A DNA stretch of 64,000 bases from Hymenobacter siberiensis (GCF_018967865.2 NZ_JAHLZY020000001.1:4464001-4528000); one strand, 5' to 3'. Positions 1 through 9,337 are shown, counted from the stretch's first letter. Numbers and translations: made by a program. The notes: generated from the letters alone by a model not told the origin.

Positions 1-245
1 ATGGGCTGGACGATGCCGAGCACCTCTCCAAAATTGCCAAGTGGCTGCCCTGCAAGGTGAACCTCATCGAGTACAACCCCATCGAAAACGCTGATTACCA
101 GAACGCGGCGGCCGATAAAATCACGGCCTTCCACAAGTACCTGGCCGACCGCGGCGTGCAAACCAACATCCGCCGCTCGCGGGGCAAGGACATCGACGCC
201 GCCTGTGGGCAGCTGGCCGTGAAGGAAGAAAAGACGGCCGCGTAA
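1..245 (+). CDS. rlmN: 23S rRNA (adenine-2503-C2)-methyltransferase RlmN, C-terminal part
   Basis: The window opens inside this gene; about 80 C-terminal residues are visible, read from base 3. RlmN is a cytoplasmic radical-SAM enzyme that methylates C2 of A2503 in 23S rRNA (and A37 of some tRNAs). The segment VNLIEYNP followed by RRSRGKDIDAACGQL is the family's C-terminal signature. The cysteine of DAACGQL corresponds to the one that carries the transient methyl group in E. coli RlmN. The radical-SAM CxxxCxxC cluster lies outside the window. A strong hairpin 28 bases after the stop probably ends the transcript. Confidence 0.93.
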   Translation, partial: GLDDAEHLSKIAKWLPCKVNLIEYNPIENADYQNAAADKITAFHKYLADRGVQTNIRRSRGKDIDAACGQLAVKEEKTAA

Positions 246-273
246 GCAGCTTTTATCCGCGTTATTTTTCACG

Positions 274-310
274 AAGAAGGCCCGTTTCCAGATTGGAAAC
301 GGGCCTTCTT
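274..310. terminator. bidirectional hairpin terminator
   Basis: A perfect 16-bp stem (274-289 with 295-310) encloses a 5-base loop. The arms start with AAGAAGG and end with CCTTCTT. It lies between the convergent rlmN and the barrel gene, so it can serve both strands. Confidence 0.85.
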
Positions 311-334
311 GTCAATACAACAAACGCAACCGGC

Positions 335-1345
335 TTACTTCTTACTGCCGAAGCGAAAGGCAAAGTCCAGATACACGGGGATGATGTAAGTAGCGCCGAA
401 ATGACTGTCTACGTGTCGGTTTGATGTATAGGGAAGGTACGCGCCCGTGTTGGGGTCGTAGTAGTAGTCGGTCCGCTGCTCGTCGTGCGAGAAGAGGTAG
501 CCATAGGCCGCCGCCACGCCCAGGCTGGTGCGCCGCCAGTTGAACTTGACACCGTAGAGGCCGCCCAAGCCGGCTTTGCTGTCGGCCACGATGTAGTTTT
601 CGGTAACCAGGGATATGCGGCGCGAGATACGCTTCTGGCCCCCGAGCTGGATAACCGGCGTTTTGCCGATTTCGCCGCTGGTGAAGCCGTAGCCCAGGCC
701 CAAGGTCAGGTTGTCGTCGGCCCCGCCGTAGGTGAGGGCGCCGTAGCCGATGCCGGCCCCGCCGCTGTTGCTGTCATCGAAGGGAATGTTGGCGTAGATA
801 ACGCCCGCGCCCAGGTGCACCTTCTCGCTGATGGGGGCCGTGAACTTGGGCGACAGCACAAAGGCCTGCTGCGACAGCGAAACTCCCGGAATGAGCGAAA
901 CCGTGGCTCCAACGGAGAAATTATCAGTGATGCCGTATTCGCCCCCCACAAAAAAGAGGTAGGTGGTGAGCAGCGTGCCTTCGCCCCGGCGCACGCCCCG
1001 GGCGGTGGGCGCGTTGAAGAGGCGCGTGCCGTTGCCAATGTCGTAGTAGCCTGCTTTGGCGCGGCCGGGGGCTTCACCCTGCAAATCGGCGTGCCGGACC
1101 TGGTCGCGCTGCAGGCTGATGTGGCCCAGCTCCGGGCTGTCGAACTCCAGGCCATTGAGGCTGAGGCCCACCAGGCTACCGGTGAAGGTGGTGCCTTTGG
1201 TGGTTTCGACGCGGTAGGTGCGGCCCAGCAGGTACTCGTTGGTGGTGGGCGAGGCCGACGTGGGCGGGGAAGTGGTTTGGGCCAGTGCGGCGGCGGGCAG
1301 CGCCAGCGCAAGGCTACAAAGAAGGCTGCGGAAAGCTGGAGTCAT
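335..1345 (-). CDS. putative outer-membrane beta-barrel protein with signal peptide
   Basis: Hypothetical protein of 336 residues. I chose the ATG at 1345 because it is followed directly by a signal peptide (MTPAFRSLLCSLALALPAAA, then LAQ); the longer reading adds 19 residues that do not look like a leader. Residues 25-90 resemble a small SH3/LSm-like fold (YRVETTKGTTFTGSLVG). From about residue 120 there are alternating aromatic/small strands, for example GGEYGITDNFSVGATVSLIP. The C-terminus YLDFAFRFGSKK looks like a last beta strand, although lysines follow the final aromatic. This suggests an outer-membrane barrel, but no specific function can be read. A near-consensus -7 box (CATCTTTG on the minus strand, 1370-1377) lies 24 bases upstream. 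Confidence 0.72.
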   Translation of the reverse strand: MTPAFRSLLCSLALALPAAALAQTTSPPTSASPTTNEYLLGRTYRVETTKGTTFTGSLVGLSLNGLEFDSPELGHISLQRDQVRHADLQGEAPGRAKAGYYDIGNGTRLFNAPTARGVRRGEGTLLTTYLFFVGGEYGITDNFSVGATVSLIPGVSLSQQAFVLSPKFTAPISEKVHLGAGVIYANIPFDDSNSGGAGIGYGALTYGGADDNLTLGLGYGFTSGEIGKTPVIQLGGQKRISRRISLVTENYIVADSKAGLGGLYGVKFNWRRTSLGVAAAYGYLFSHDEQRTDYYYDPNTGAYLPYTSNRHVDSHFGATYIIPVYLDFAFRFGSKK

Positions 1346-1507
1346 ATGAAGCGGAAATGAAATATTCCCCAAAGATGTCTCTTCACCGCCAAACCGTTGC
1401 AAAGCAAGCGTTAATCTTGCAGAACTTTTAGCCGCATAAGCCTTTTTGGCTCAATCAATTCATTTCCCTTCCGGCGCTGCATCCCGATAGTGCGCCGTTG
1501 CGCCGCC

Positions 1508-2479
1508 CTATTTGCGCCACTTGCCTGTGGAGCGCGGGCGGCCGGTGGCCATTTCCTCGTCCGACTCGCCGGGGGCTATTTCTTCCAGACGCACGCGCAC
1601 GGCGTGGGCTTTGGGCTGCACGCGCTGGCCGAAGGCATCGGCAAATTCCTGGGTGAATTCGGCCCCGAAGAAGATGATGAGCGACGAATAGTTGACCCAC
1701 AACAGCAGCACAATGGCCGAGCCCGCCGCCCCAAACGCCGAGCCAGGGTCGGACTTGGCGATGTAGAACGCGATGAGGAACTTGCCAATCACGAAGAGCA
1801 GCGCTGTGATGAAGGCCCCCACGCCTACATCGCGCCAGCGGATAATAGCATCGGGCAGAAACCGGTAGATGAGCGCAAAAAGCAGCGTGGTAACGCCCAG
1901 CGACAGCGCGAAGTCAACGATTTTGATGGCAATAATCCCGATTTCGGGCAGCAACTGCTGGAGCCAGCCGGTGAAGGCGCTGAGCACGGCACTCACCACG
2001 AAGGAGATGAGCAGCAGCAGGGCCACACTCAAAATCAGCCCAAACGACAAAAAGCGCTGCTTGAGGAAGGCCCGGATGCCGATGCCGTTGGTTTTCACCT
2101 TCAGGTTCCAGATATCGTTGAGGCTCTCCTGGAGGGTGACGAAGAAGGTGGTGGCCGCAAATATGAGCGTAGCCACGCCGATGGTGGTGGCCAGCGGCCC
2201 GCGCTGCTGCACGGTGAACTTGGCAATGCTGTCCTGCAAAAATTTGGCAGAATCGGACCCCACCAAGCCCTTCAGCTGGCCGTATATCTGGCCCGTGATG
2301 GCCTCGCCGCCATACGCGGCGCTGGCTACTGTGATGACGATGAGCAACAGCGGCGGCAGGGAGAAGATGGTGTAGTACGACAGCGCCGCCGCATGCCGAA
2401 AGGAGTTATTGTTACTGAACTCGCCCGCCGAGGACTTGAGGACGGCAATAACGTCGGAAAACCTATAGTTGGTGGCCAT
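1508..2479 (-). CDS. YihY/BrkB family inner-membrane protein
   Basis: This is an integral membrane protein of the YihY/virulence factor BrkB family (UPF0761), 323 residues from the ATG at 2479; an ATG seven codons earlier is also possible. About six hydrophobic helices are visible, including SLPPLLLIVITVASAAYGG, GLILSVALLLLISFVVSAVL and AIVLLLWVNYSSLIIFFGAE. Family hallmarks are the early HAAALSYYTIFSLPPLL segment and the late LLWVNYSSLIIFFGAEFT segment. The C-terminal 45 residues are charged and cytoplasmic. The function of the family is not settled; it was once annotated as ribonuclease BN. The gene diverges from the lipoprotein gene to its right. Confidence 0.9.
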   Translation of the reverse strand: MATNYRFSDVIAVLKSSAGEFSNNNSFRHAAALSYYTIFSLPPLLLIVITVASAAYGGEAITGQIYGQLKGLVGSDSAKFLQDSIAKFTVQQRGPLATTIGVATLIFAATTFFVTLQESLNDIWNLKVKTNGIGIRAFLKQRFLSFGLILSVALLLLISFVVSAVLSAFTGWLQQLLPEIGIIAIKIVDFALSLGVTTLLFALIYRFLPDAIIRWRDVGVGAFITALLFVIGKFLIAFYIAKSDPGSAFGAAGSAIVLLLWVNYSSLIIFFGAEFTQEFADAFGQRVQPKAHAVRVRLEEIAPGESDEEMATGRPRSTGKWRK

Positions 2480-2644
2480 GCAGAGCTGGATAGATAACAA
2501 CGCCGAAAAGCAGAGGCGTGCTTGTTAATACGGCTGCACCGGGGCGGCGTTGGTAAATTTCGTTGTTCCCAAGACCTTCGCCCGCCGAATGCGTATCGGG
2601 AAAGCCGACCGACCTTGGCGGCCTCACCAAACCAACATTCCATT

Positions 2645-3472
2645 ATGCGTCGCTTTACTCAGTCTTTATGTTTGGCCGGAGCGGTAGCCATCAGCGGCCT
2701 GCTCCTGGGCTGCCCGGCCGCCAAAGAGCCTACCGAAAATAAGACCCCGGCGGTCAATTCCTCCGCCACGGACCCCGCCGCCGAGGGCTTCGACCAAGCC
2801 GGCTCCGACCCCAAGGCCGTGGCCCTGGCCGACACTGTGATGCGTAAAATGGGGGGCTACGATGCCTGGAACAACACCCGCTACCTAGCCTGGAGCTTCT
2901 TCGGCGGCCAGTACCAGATTTGGGACAAGCAAACCGGCGATTTTCACTGGGAAAAAGACTCGCTGGTGGCCAACTATAACCTGGGCACCAAGCAGGGCCA
3001 CGTCTACCGCCTGGGCAAGGACATTTCGGCCACGCCCGCCGGGCAGGAATTGCTTGGCAAGCTCACGCCCATTTGGAACAACAATTCCTGGTGGCTGCTC
3101 ATGCCTTTCAAGTTGAAGGATTCGGGCGTGACCCTGAAGTATAAGGGCGCGGCCAAAACCATGGCCGGCCAGCCCGCCGAAGCCCTTCAGCTCACCTTCA
3201 AAAACGTGGGCACCACCCCCGAAAACGGCTACGAAGTGCTGGTGAACCCCACCACCGGCCTCGTGGATGAGTGGGCCTATTTCCCTGCCGCCGCCGACGC
3301 CCAGCCCGCTTTCCGCCGCCGCTGGGCCGACTACACCCGCCACGGCCAGCTCCTGCTGGCCGCCGACCGCAGCGAAGCCACCAAGCCCAGCCGCCTCGAC
3401 AACATTGCCACCGCCCAAACCCTGCCCGAGGGCGTGATGAGCAGTCCCACCCCGGTCACCAAGCTGCGCTAG
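2645..3472 (+). CDS. hypothetical lipoprotein
   Basis: A 275-residue protein starting at the ATG at 2645. Its N-terminus is a lipoprotein signal (MRRFTQSLCLAGAVAISGLL, then LGC), so it is probably anchored by the cysteine at about residue 23. The longer frame back to 2522 would bury this signal. The body begins with an acidic/proline linker followed by a conserved-looking domain (ADTVMRKMGGYDAWNNTRYL, WSFFGGQYQIWDKQTG, WWLLMPFKLKDSGVTLKY). The pattern resembles LolA/outer-membrane lipoprotein-sorting-like beta sheets seen in Bacteroidota, but I cannot name a family with certainty. Its TAG stop interlocks with the stop codon of the convergent DUF3891 gene. Confidence 0.75.
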   Translation: MRRFTQSLCLAGAVAISGLLLGCPAAKEPTENKTPAVNSSATDPAAEGFDQAGSDPKAVALADTVMRKMGGYDAWNNTRYLAWSFFGGQYQIWDKQTGDFHWEKDSLVANYNLGTKQGHVYRLGKDISATPAGQELLGKLTPIWNNNSWWLLMPFKLKDSGVTLKYKGAAKTMAGQPAEALQLTFKNVGTTPENGYEVLVNPTTGLVDEWAYFPAAADAQPAFRRRWADYTRHGQLLLAADRSEATKPSRLDNIATAQTLPEGVMSSPTPVTKLR

Positions 3473-4209
3473 CCGGCGGCCAGCGTCCAGCGCAGTATAT
3501 CGATGGGGGCGGCGCGCAGGGCGGCGGCCAGCTCGGCATCGTCTTTATATTGAAGCTGCGTGAGCACGCTGGCCTCCACGCTCACCTCCATTTCGGCGGC
3601 TTGAAAAGGCCAGGATTTCACCAGCACTGGGCCGCCGGCCACGGGCTGGGCCAGGGTATGCACGGTGCCATCGGGCCCGCGGTGGATTTCCACGGCGCGG
3701 CCCATTTCCGGGATTTCGTGGCGGCAGAGGATGAGGGAGAGGCGGTCGCACCAGTGCAGGAGGGCGTAAGCCTGGTCGGCTTCTTTTTTGGAAATTTCAA
3801 GTTGCCTCCGCCACTGCTGCTGGCTGGTTTTTAATTCGTCCAGGAAGGCATCAATGGCCTTTTTTTGGCCCCGTAGGTTTTCGTAGAGGCAACTCAGGTG
3901 CAGGCTGGTGAGGAGGCTGCGCCAGCGCCCCTGGAAGCGGGCGGCAGCCAGCACCCCGGCCGCCTGCTCCATGGAAAATTCCTTTTGGGTGAAATTGGCC
4001 GGAGCTCCGGCGGGCGTGAGGCCATGGTGGCCGCCGTGCCCGAGCCAGGCGGCCTGCTCGTCGTCGTGCTGCACGATGGCGGCCAGCAGGCCCACCCAGC
4101 GGGCGGGCGGCAGCGTGGGCGGCCAGGCGTAGGCAAGCTGCGCGGCCAGCAGGGCGTGGGCCTGTTGGTAGACGATTTGCCAGCCGACGGGGGTTGAGTT
4201 GACTATCAT
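3469..4209 (-). CDS. DUF3891 family protein
   Basis: A soluble protein of 246 residues with no signal peptide. It matches the DUF3891 pattern: an N-terminal helix pair (IVYQQAHALLAAQLAYAW), the segment LAAIVQHDDEQAAWLG with acidic and histidine residues reminiscent of an HD-like metal site, and a middle part with LHLSCLYENLRGQKKAIDAF and LLHWCDRLSLILCRHEIP. The function of DUF3891 is unknown. The gene converges on the lipoprotein gene and the two overlap by four bases (CTAG), so each stop codon lies inside the other gene. The leading ATG gives the usual family length. Confidence 0.85.
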   Translation of the reverse strand: MIVNSTPVGWQIVYQQAHALLAAQLAYAWPPTLPPARWVGLLAAIVQHDDEQAAWLGHGGHHGLTPAGAPANFTQKEFSMEQAAGVLAAARFQGRWRSLLTSLHLSCLYENLRGQKKAIDAFLDELKTSQQQWRRQLEISKKEADQAYALLHWCDRLSLILCRHEIPEMGRAVEIHRGPDGTVHTLAQPVAGGPVLVKSWPFQAAEMEVSVEASVLTQLQYKDDAELAAALRAAPIDILRWTLAAG

Positions 4210-4345
4210 GGGGCGGGGAGCAGTGGGAAAAAGCAGCCTTGAGATTCAACTGGCAAACCGATTCCAGGGTTGCCGTAGCTTCTTTTGCAATTCTACATAG
4301 CTCACTCCTATTCCAGGCTCACCTTTCCCACTACCATCCCCGGCC

Positions 4346-5241
4346 ATGCCTGCCCCCACTACCGCCGGAAGCCCCACCCCGCTCACCATTCGCCTGCCCG
4401 ACGGCCGCCGGCTGGGCCTCACGCGCTACGGCAACCCCGCGCACCGGGCGGTGGTGTTCCATCACGGCTTCGGCTCCTCGGGGCTGGAGGTGCCCGATGA
4501 TGCAGCGCTGCTGGCCCGGCTGCAGCTCCAGATTCTGGCGCCCGACCGGCCCGGCGTGGGGCAGTCCAGCGTGTACCGGCCGCTCACCTTTCCCTCATTT
4601 GCCGATGACGTGGTGGCCATGCTCGATGCCCTGGAAATAGCCGGGCCGGTGGGCGTGATGGGCTGGTCGGTGGGCGGCGTGCACGCGCTGGCGCTGGCGG
4701 CGCGGCACCCGGCGCGGGTGGCGGCGGCGCAGCTGCTCAGCACCTGCCTACCGCTGGGCGAGCGGGCGGTTTATCGGCATCTTTCGTGGGTGTGGAAAGG
4801 GCTGCTGTGGGGCCAGCTGGGCTTTCCGTGGCTGAACCGCACCACGTTTCTGTGGCTCAGCCGGCAGTGGGCCCGGCACCCCGACCGCACCCTGGCCTGG
4901 TTCATCCGGGGCATGCGGCCGGCCGAGGCGCACGCCACGGTCCGCCACTGCGCGATGCCGCCGTGCAGGGTTTCGCCCACCAGGGCCGGGGCGTATTTGA
5001 TGATGCCCAGGCCTGGTGCCGCCCGCCCGGCTTCCGCATCGAGGACGTGCGGGCGCCCGTCCGGCTCTGGCACGGCCAGGCCGATGGCGTGTGGGGACCC
5101 GGCAACATTCCCTACCTGGCCCGGCGGCTGGGCGGTGCGCCCGTGCGGCTGCTGCCCGCCCAGGGCCACATGCTGTACCTGGAAAACTGGCCCGCAATTC
5201 TGGAGGAAATGCGGGCGCTGCTGGAGGCTGCCGCAACGTAG
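4346..5241 (+). pseudogene. alpha/beta hydrolase broken by a frameshift
   Basis: Two frames together encode one alpha/beta hydrolase of about 298 residues. The first frame, from the ATG at 4346, carries the oxyanion loop (FHHGFGSSG), DRPGVGQS and the nucleophile elbow GWSVGG. It loses similarity after FIRGMRPAEAHATVR, and the following residues are arginine/proline-rich noise that runs to 5308. The -1 frame then reads DAAVQGFAHQGRGVFDDAQ, LWHGQADGVWGPGN (acid loop) and LPAQGHMLYLENWP (catalytic histidine), stopping at 5241. The shift lies near 4930-4955 and fits loss of a single base. Either this is a pseudogene or the assembly has a base error; no slippery heptamer is evident. Confidence 0.8.
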
Positions 5242-5341
5242 GCGTTGTAGTTTGCGGCCCCAACCCGCAGCAAATGGCATCTTTCGCGGGCAGCGGCCGT
5301 TCCAGTAGCGGCCCATTTGGCTATGCCACAGCTTTTATTCC

Positions 5342-6109
5342 GTGAATCAATACGTCGAGCAAATTCTTCAAAACCCGCTGGCCTCGCTGGCCATCGTGGG
5401 CAACCTGGTCATCATCGAAAGCCTGCTATCGGTAGACAATGCCGCCGTGCTGGCCACCATGGTGGGCGATTTGCCCAAAGACCAGCGCAATAAGGCCCTG
5501 CGCTACGGCATTTTCGGGGCGTATATTTTCCGGGGGCTGTGCATTTTATTCGCGTCATTCCTTATCAAATTCTGGTTTTTGAAGCCGCTGGGCGGACTCT
5601 ACCTGCTCTACCTGGTGTACGACCATTTTAAGGCCCGCGCCGCAGCCGAGGAGGAAGAGGTTATCGACAAGCAGAAAAGCTGGCTCTACCGCAACACGCT
5701 GGGCTTGTTTGGGAAATTCTGGGCCACCGTGGCCCTGATTGAGCTCATGGACCTGGCCTTCTCCATCGACAACGTGTTTGCCGTGGTGGCCTTCACCGAC
5801 AACCTGATTCTGATTTGCGTGGGCGTGTTCATCGGCATTCTGGCCATGCGGCTGGTGGCGCAGGCTTTTGTGCTGCTCATGGGCAAGTACCCGTTTCTGG
5901 AAACGGCCGCTTTTGTGGTCATCGGCCTGCTGGGCCTCAAGCTGATGCTGTCGCTGGTGGTGCACTTCCTGCCCGGCCACCCCGTGAGCGTGGCCCTCGA
6001 AAGCGAGGCGGCCGATGTGGGACTCACCGTGCTCACGGTGGCCACCTTCGCGGTGCCGTGGGCTACCTCGCTGCTGTTCAATGTGCCGCAACGCGCTGGC
6101 GGCAACTAA
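5342..6109 (+). CDS. TerC/Alx family integral membrane protein
   Basis: A 255-residue polytopic membrane protein of the TerC family, linked in other bacteria to tellurite resistance and to manganese export or metallation of secreted proteins. The two family signatures are present: IESLLSVDNAAVLA near residues 25-38 and ELMDLAFSIDNVFAV near 138-152, which carry the paired S-x-D-N acidic residues. About seven hydrophobic helices are visible. Translation appears to start at GTG (5342). The gene begins 100 bases after the frameshifted hydrolase in the same direction. No other tellurite-resistance genes are nearby, so a metal-homeostasis role is more likely than a resistance operon. Confidence 0.9.
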   Translation: MNQYVEQILQNPLASLAIVGNLVIIESLLSVDNAAVLATMVGDLPKDQRNKALRYGIFGAYIFRGLCILFASFLIKFWFLKPLGGLYLLYLVYDHFKARAAAEEEEVIDKQKSWLYRNTLGLFGKFWATVALIELMDLAFSIDNVFAVVAFTDNLILICVGVFIGILAMRLVAQAFVLLMGKYPFLETAAFVVIGLLGLKLMLSLVVHFLPGHPVSVALESEAADVGLTVLTVATFAVPWATSLLFNVPQRAGGN

Positions 6110-6352
6110 GCGACGCAGGTCCGACGCGGGGCACGGATAAAAGATACGGCCGCAGGCATCGCGCATCGGCTTGTTTTAGCACGATGCAGGCAAGTGGCAA
6201 ACGGGGCTCACAAACCGCTCAACCACCCGGTTTGAAATAAAATAACAGCGGAGCGCAACCAAACTCGTAGTATTGCGCTCAGCACTAATGGATGAGCCGC
6301 TGCCGGATGGCAGCAGGAGGCCATCCATCCGACTGTTCATTTTTCGCTACCC
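6110..6352. other. intergenic region without recognised features
   Basis: This 243-base gap precedes the SBBP-repeat gene. I see no convincing promoter box, hairpin terminator or small reading frame in it. Confidence 0.5.
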
Positions 6353-8089
6353 ATGAAAAAAAACACTCCCTGCCTGCGGGTCCTTTCCCTGCTGGCCCTG
6401 ACTGCTATACCCGCGCTGGCCAACGCCCAGCACTGGCAATGGGCCAGCGCCCCCACGGCCATCAGCGGCCCCGGCGGCGCGGCTCACCCAGACGGCTCGG
6501 CCCTAACTGCCACGGCGCTGGATGCCGCCGGAAATACGGTAGTAGCCGGCTATTTCTCGGGCACCTTCACGCTGGGCACTACCACGCTCAGCAGCGCGGG
6601 CGGCTCCGATATTTTCGTGGCCAAGCTCAGCCCCGGCGGCCAGTGGATACAGGCCGTGAGCGCCGGCGGACCAGGCCAGGACTACGCAAATGCCCTGGTT
6701 TTGAGCGGCGGCAGCGTGGTGGTGGCCGGGTCCTTTGGCGGCGCGGCCCCGGCGGGCTCGCTCACCTCCTTTCAGTCTTTTGGCCTCACTACTACCGGCA
6801 CCGCCCAGGCCAGCGATGCTTTCGTAGCCCAACTCGGCCCCACGGGCCAATGGGTGATGGCCCGGGGCATGGGCGGCCCCGGCCAAGACGCTGCCAGTGC
6901 CCTGGCGCTGGATGGGGCCGGCAACGCCGTGGTGGCGGGCAGCTTTCAGAACACCATCGGCTTTGACACCTCCACCCTGGTGGCCAATGGCGTGACAACC
7001 GCCGTCTTCGTGGCCCGGCTCAATTTGGCCACCTCTACCTGGACCCAAGCTGCCCAGAGCACCTGCCAGTTTAGCACCGTTCCTTTCCGGACCTACCCCA
7101 CCGCGCTGGCCGTGGATGCGGCCGGCAACGCCGTGGTGGCCGGTACCTTTGGCACCAGCGCCAGCTTCGGCAGCACCGTGCTCAACACCCGCGACGATGG
7201 CCTGTTCGTGGCCCGGCTCTCGGCGGCCGGCCAGTGGACCCAGGCGGTGCCGCTGAGCGCCGCCACCAACGCAGGCAGCGGGGCCGGTGCTCCCCAGGCC
7301 CGCGCCGTGGCCTTGGATGGCCTGAGCAACGTGACCGTAGCGGGCTTGCTGGCCGAGCCCGTGAATGTGGGTGGCACCCTGCTCACCAGCGCCGGGGGCT
7401 ACGATGTATTTGTGGCCCGGCTCAGTGCCGCCGGCCAGTGGACACAAGCCATACGGGCCGGCGGGCCGGCCAATGATTTTGCCACCTCCCTCGCCACTAC
7501 CGCCAGCGGCGCAACCGTGGTAGCAGGCCTGTACGGCGGTATTTTTCCCGCCTCTACTACGCCTACTATTTTCGGAAATTTCCAGCTTGCCAACTCGGGA
7601 ACCTACGACGCTTTTGTGGCGCAGCTCAGCGCTGCAGGCCAATGGGACAGCGTGATGCCCATCGGCGGCATGGGTTGGGACGCTATTTCGGCGGTGGCCG
7701 TAGATGCGGCGGGCGCCGTCGCGGTGGGTGGCTTCTTCGATGCCCCCATCAGCGTTGGCCCCTTTGTGCTGCCCAATGCCACGGGCTACCGCACCGCCTT
7801 CACGGCCCGGCTAGCCAGCTCGGCCCTCGCTACAAATACGCGTGCCACCACACCGGCCGAAACGTTCACGCTGGCTCCCAATCCGGCCGCCAACGCCGTG
7901 CGCCTCACCTGGCCCGAGGCCAGCGCTACGGCTCGCCCAGTGCAGGTGCTCGATGCCCTGGGCCGCGAGGTACGCCGGCAGGAGCTGCCCGCTCGCACCG
8001 CCCAGGCGGCTCTCGATGTGGCCGGGCTGGCACCAAGATTATACATGGTACGTTGCGGCGCGGCTACCAGCCGCCTGCAGATGGAGTAA
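6353..8089 (+). CDS. secreted SBBP-repeat protein with T9SS type A sorting domain
   Basis: A 578-residue exported protein. Residues 1-25 form a signal peptide ([17 protein letters not shown]). The body has at least six copies of a beta-propeller-like unit that contains [12 protein letters not shown] followed by [14 protein letters not shown] (variants near residues 85, 155, 220, 285, 360 and 425); this is the SBBP/seven-bladed repeat pattern. The last 75 residues form a type A sorting tail ([31 protein letters not shown]), which directs passage through the type IX system and attachment at the cell surface. The substrate or partner is unknown. A long inverted repeat follows the stop. Confidence 0.9.
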   Translation: MKKNTPCLRVLSLLALTAIPALANAQHWQWASAPTAISGPGGAAHPDGSALTATALDAAGNTVVAGYFSGTFTLGTTTLSSAGGSDIFVAKLSPGGQWIQAVSAGGPGQDYANALVLSGGSVVVAGSFGGAAPAGSLTSFQSFGLTTTGTAQASDAFVAQLGPTGQWVMARGMGGPGQDAASALALDGAGNAVVAGSFQNTIGFDTSTLVANGVTTAVFVARLNLATSTWTQAAQSTCQFSTVPFRTYPTALAVDAAGNAVVAGTFGTSASFGSTVLNTRDDGLFVARLSAAGQWTQAVPLSAATNAGSGAGAPQARAVALDGLSNVTVAGLLAEPVNVGGTLLTSAGGYDVFVARLSAAGQWTQAIRAGGPANDFATSLATTASGATVVAGLYGGIFPASTTPTIFGNFQLANSGTYDAFVAQLSAAGQWDSVMPIGGMGWDAISAVAVDAAGAVAVGGFFDAPISVGPFVLPNATGYRTAFTARLASSALATNTRATTPAETFTLAPNPAANAVRLTWPEASATARPVQVLDALGREVRRQELPARTAQAALDVAGLAPRLYMVRCGAATSRLQME

Positions 8090-8095
8090 ATCAGT

Positions 8096-8239
8096 TAAGA
8101 AAGCCCATCCGGAACCAGGTTCGTTACTCCGGTCAGACCGATTGAAGTGAGCACGATTTCGCCCTGCCGACAACCGGTCAGACCGCTTAGGGCAGTCAGA
8201 CCGGAGCAACGAACCTGGCAATCCAGACGGGCTTTCTTA
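8096..8239. repeat. imperfect long inverted repeat with dispersed GGTCAGACC element (copy A)
   Basis: The outer arms (about 8096-8140 and 8196-8239) pair imperfectly over roughly 43 bases. Inside are two direct CCGGTCAGACCG copies at 8129-8140 and 8174-8185, separated by a 33-base spacer that starts ATTGAAG and ends GCCGACAA. The same repeat-spacer-repeat arrangement recurs at 11762-11838. The right arm overlaps the stop codon of the tdh gene (8237-8239). It may act as a terminator for both convergent genes. Confidence 0.75.
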
Positions 8240-9226
8240 GCTTTTCATTTCTTTCAAATGCAGCAGCATGTCGGCCGTCATTTTGTCGAGGTCAAAATCG
8301 GGCTGCCAGCCCCAGTCGGTACGGGCCTTTGAATCGTCGATGCTGGCGGGCCAGGAGTTGGCGATTTGCTGGCGGCCGTCGGGCTTGTAGGTCACTTCAA
8401 AGCCGGGCTCGTGCTCCTGGATGCTGGCCGTGATTTCGGCCGGCGAGAAGCTCATGGCTCCCAGGTTGTAGCTGGTGCGGACTTTTATTTGCTCGGCCGG
8501 GGCGTGCATGAGGTCCAGCGTAGCCTTGAGGGCATCGGGCATGTACATCATGGGCAGGTAGGTATCTTCTTCGAGAAAGCACTCGTAGTTCTCGCCGGCC
8601 ACGGCGCGGTGGTAGATGTCCACGGCGTAGTCGGTGGTGCCGCCGCCGGGCAGGCTCTTGTAGCCAATGAGGCCGGGGTAGCGCAGGCTGCGCACGTCGA
8701 GGCCATGCTTGCGGTAATACCACTCGCACCACTGCTCGCCGGCCAGCTTGCTGATGCCATACACCGTGTTGGGATTCATGATGGTGACCTGCGGCGTGTT
8801 TTCGCGCGGGGTATCGGGGCCGAACACGGCGATGCTGCTGGGCCAGTACACCTGGGCCACGCCGTGGGCCACGGCGGCTTCGAGCACGATGAGCAGGCCG
8901 TCCATGTTCAGCTGCCAGCCGAAAAGTGGGTTCTTTTCCGCTGTGGCCGAGAGCAGGGCGGCGAGGTGATAAATCTGCTTGGGGCGGTACTGGCGGATAA
9001 GCTTGTCGAGGCGGGAGCGGTCGAGCACGTCGAGCAGTTCGAAGGGGCCACCAGCCAGCAAATCCGGATTTTTTGGGGGCCGCACATCGGCAGCTACTAC
9101 CAGGTGGGGCTCGTAGCGCTGGCGCAATGCCGCCACCAGTTCCAGCCCAAGCTGGCCGCAGGCGCCGATAACCAGCACCGAGCCGGGTAATACAGATGTT
9201 TCAGTGTCGCCGGGAGTGGTGGCCAT
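8237..9226 (-). CDS. tdh: L-threonine 3-dehydrogenase, short-chain (epimerase-like) type
   Basis: A cytoplasmic NAD-dependent enzyme of 329 residues that oxidises L-threonine to 2-amino-3-ketobutyrate. The Rossmann motif is VLVIGACGQLGLEL near residue 17; the catalytic set is PSSIAVFG with YGISK. The segment RSLRYPGLIGYKSLPGGGTT followed by DYAVDIYHRAV separates threonine dehydrogenase from true UDP-galactose epimerases. I chose the ATG at 9226 because the 31 upstream residues are unlike the family and a promoter-like box lies further up (9272-9299). The partner enzyme kbl lies about 1.3 kb away on the other strand, supporting the threonine-to-glycine assignment. Confidence 0.9.
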   Translation of the reverse strand: MATTPGDTETSVLPGSVLVIGACGQLGLELVAALRQRYEPHLVVAADVRPPKNPDLLAGGPFELLDVLDRSRLDKLIRQYRPKQIYHLAALLSATAEKNPLFGWQLNMDGLLIVLEAAVAHGVAQVYWPSSIAVFGPDTPRENTPQVTIMNPNTVYGISKLAGEQWCEWYYRKHGLDVRSLRYPGLIGYKSLPGGGTTDYAVDIYHRAVAGENYECFLEEDTYLPMMYMPDALKATLDLMHAPAEQIKVRTSYNLGAMSFSPAEITASIQEHEPGFEVTYKPDGRQQIANSWPASIDDSKARTDWGWQPDFDLDKMTADMLLHLKEMKS

Positions 9227-9271
9227 GCGCGGGGAGTTCGGGTTGAGATGGGGAGAGTGGGAGTTGGGCTG

Positions 9272-9299
9272 CAAAGATACCGGCGCGGTCGTGGCCAAA
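9272..9299 (-). promoter_or_regulatory. Bacteroidota-type promoter for tdh
   Basis: On the minus strand TTTG (9299-9296) is followed after 16 bases by TATCTTTG (9279-9272), matching the TAnnTTTG -7 consensus. It lies 46 bases upstream of the chosen tdh start. The spacer is a little shorter than the usual 19-21. Confidence 0.55.
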
Positions 9300-9329
9300 C
9301 CATCGGCGCGGGTCCGCACTGCCTTACGG

Positions 9330-9337
9330 TATCTTTG
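9330..9337 (+). promoter_or_regulatory. -7 promoter box, possibly leaderless transcript
   Basis: TATCTTTG matches TAnnTTTG and ends only 5 bases before the ATG of the patatin gene. Transcription would begin at or next to the start codon. No clear -33 TTTG is seen. Confidence 0.4.

Noticed and set aside
485-1360. 291-codon open frame on the plus strand opposite the barrel gene
   Set aside because: High G+C leaves few stops in the antisense frame. The product is repetitive valine/alanine/glycine text without domains, while the minus strand has a clear signal peptide and barrel strands.
4900-4990. Programmed -1 frameshift in the hydrolase
   Set aside because: No X-XXY-YYZ slippery heptamer or downstream pseudoknot is visible, and this family is not known to use recoding.
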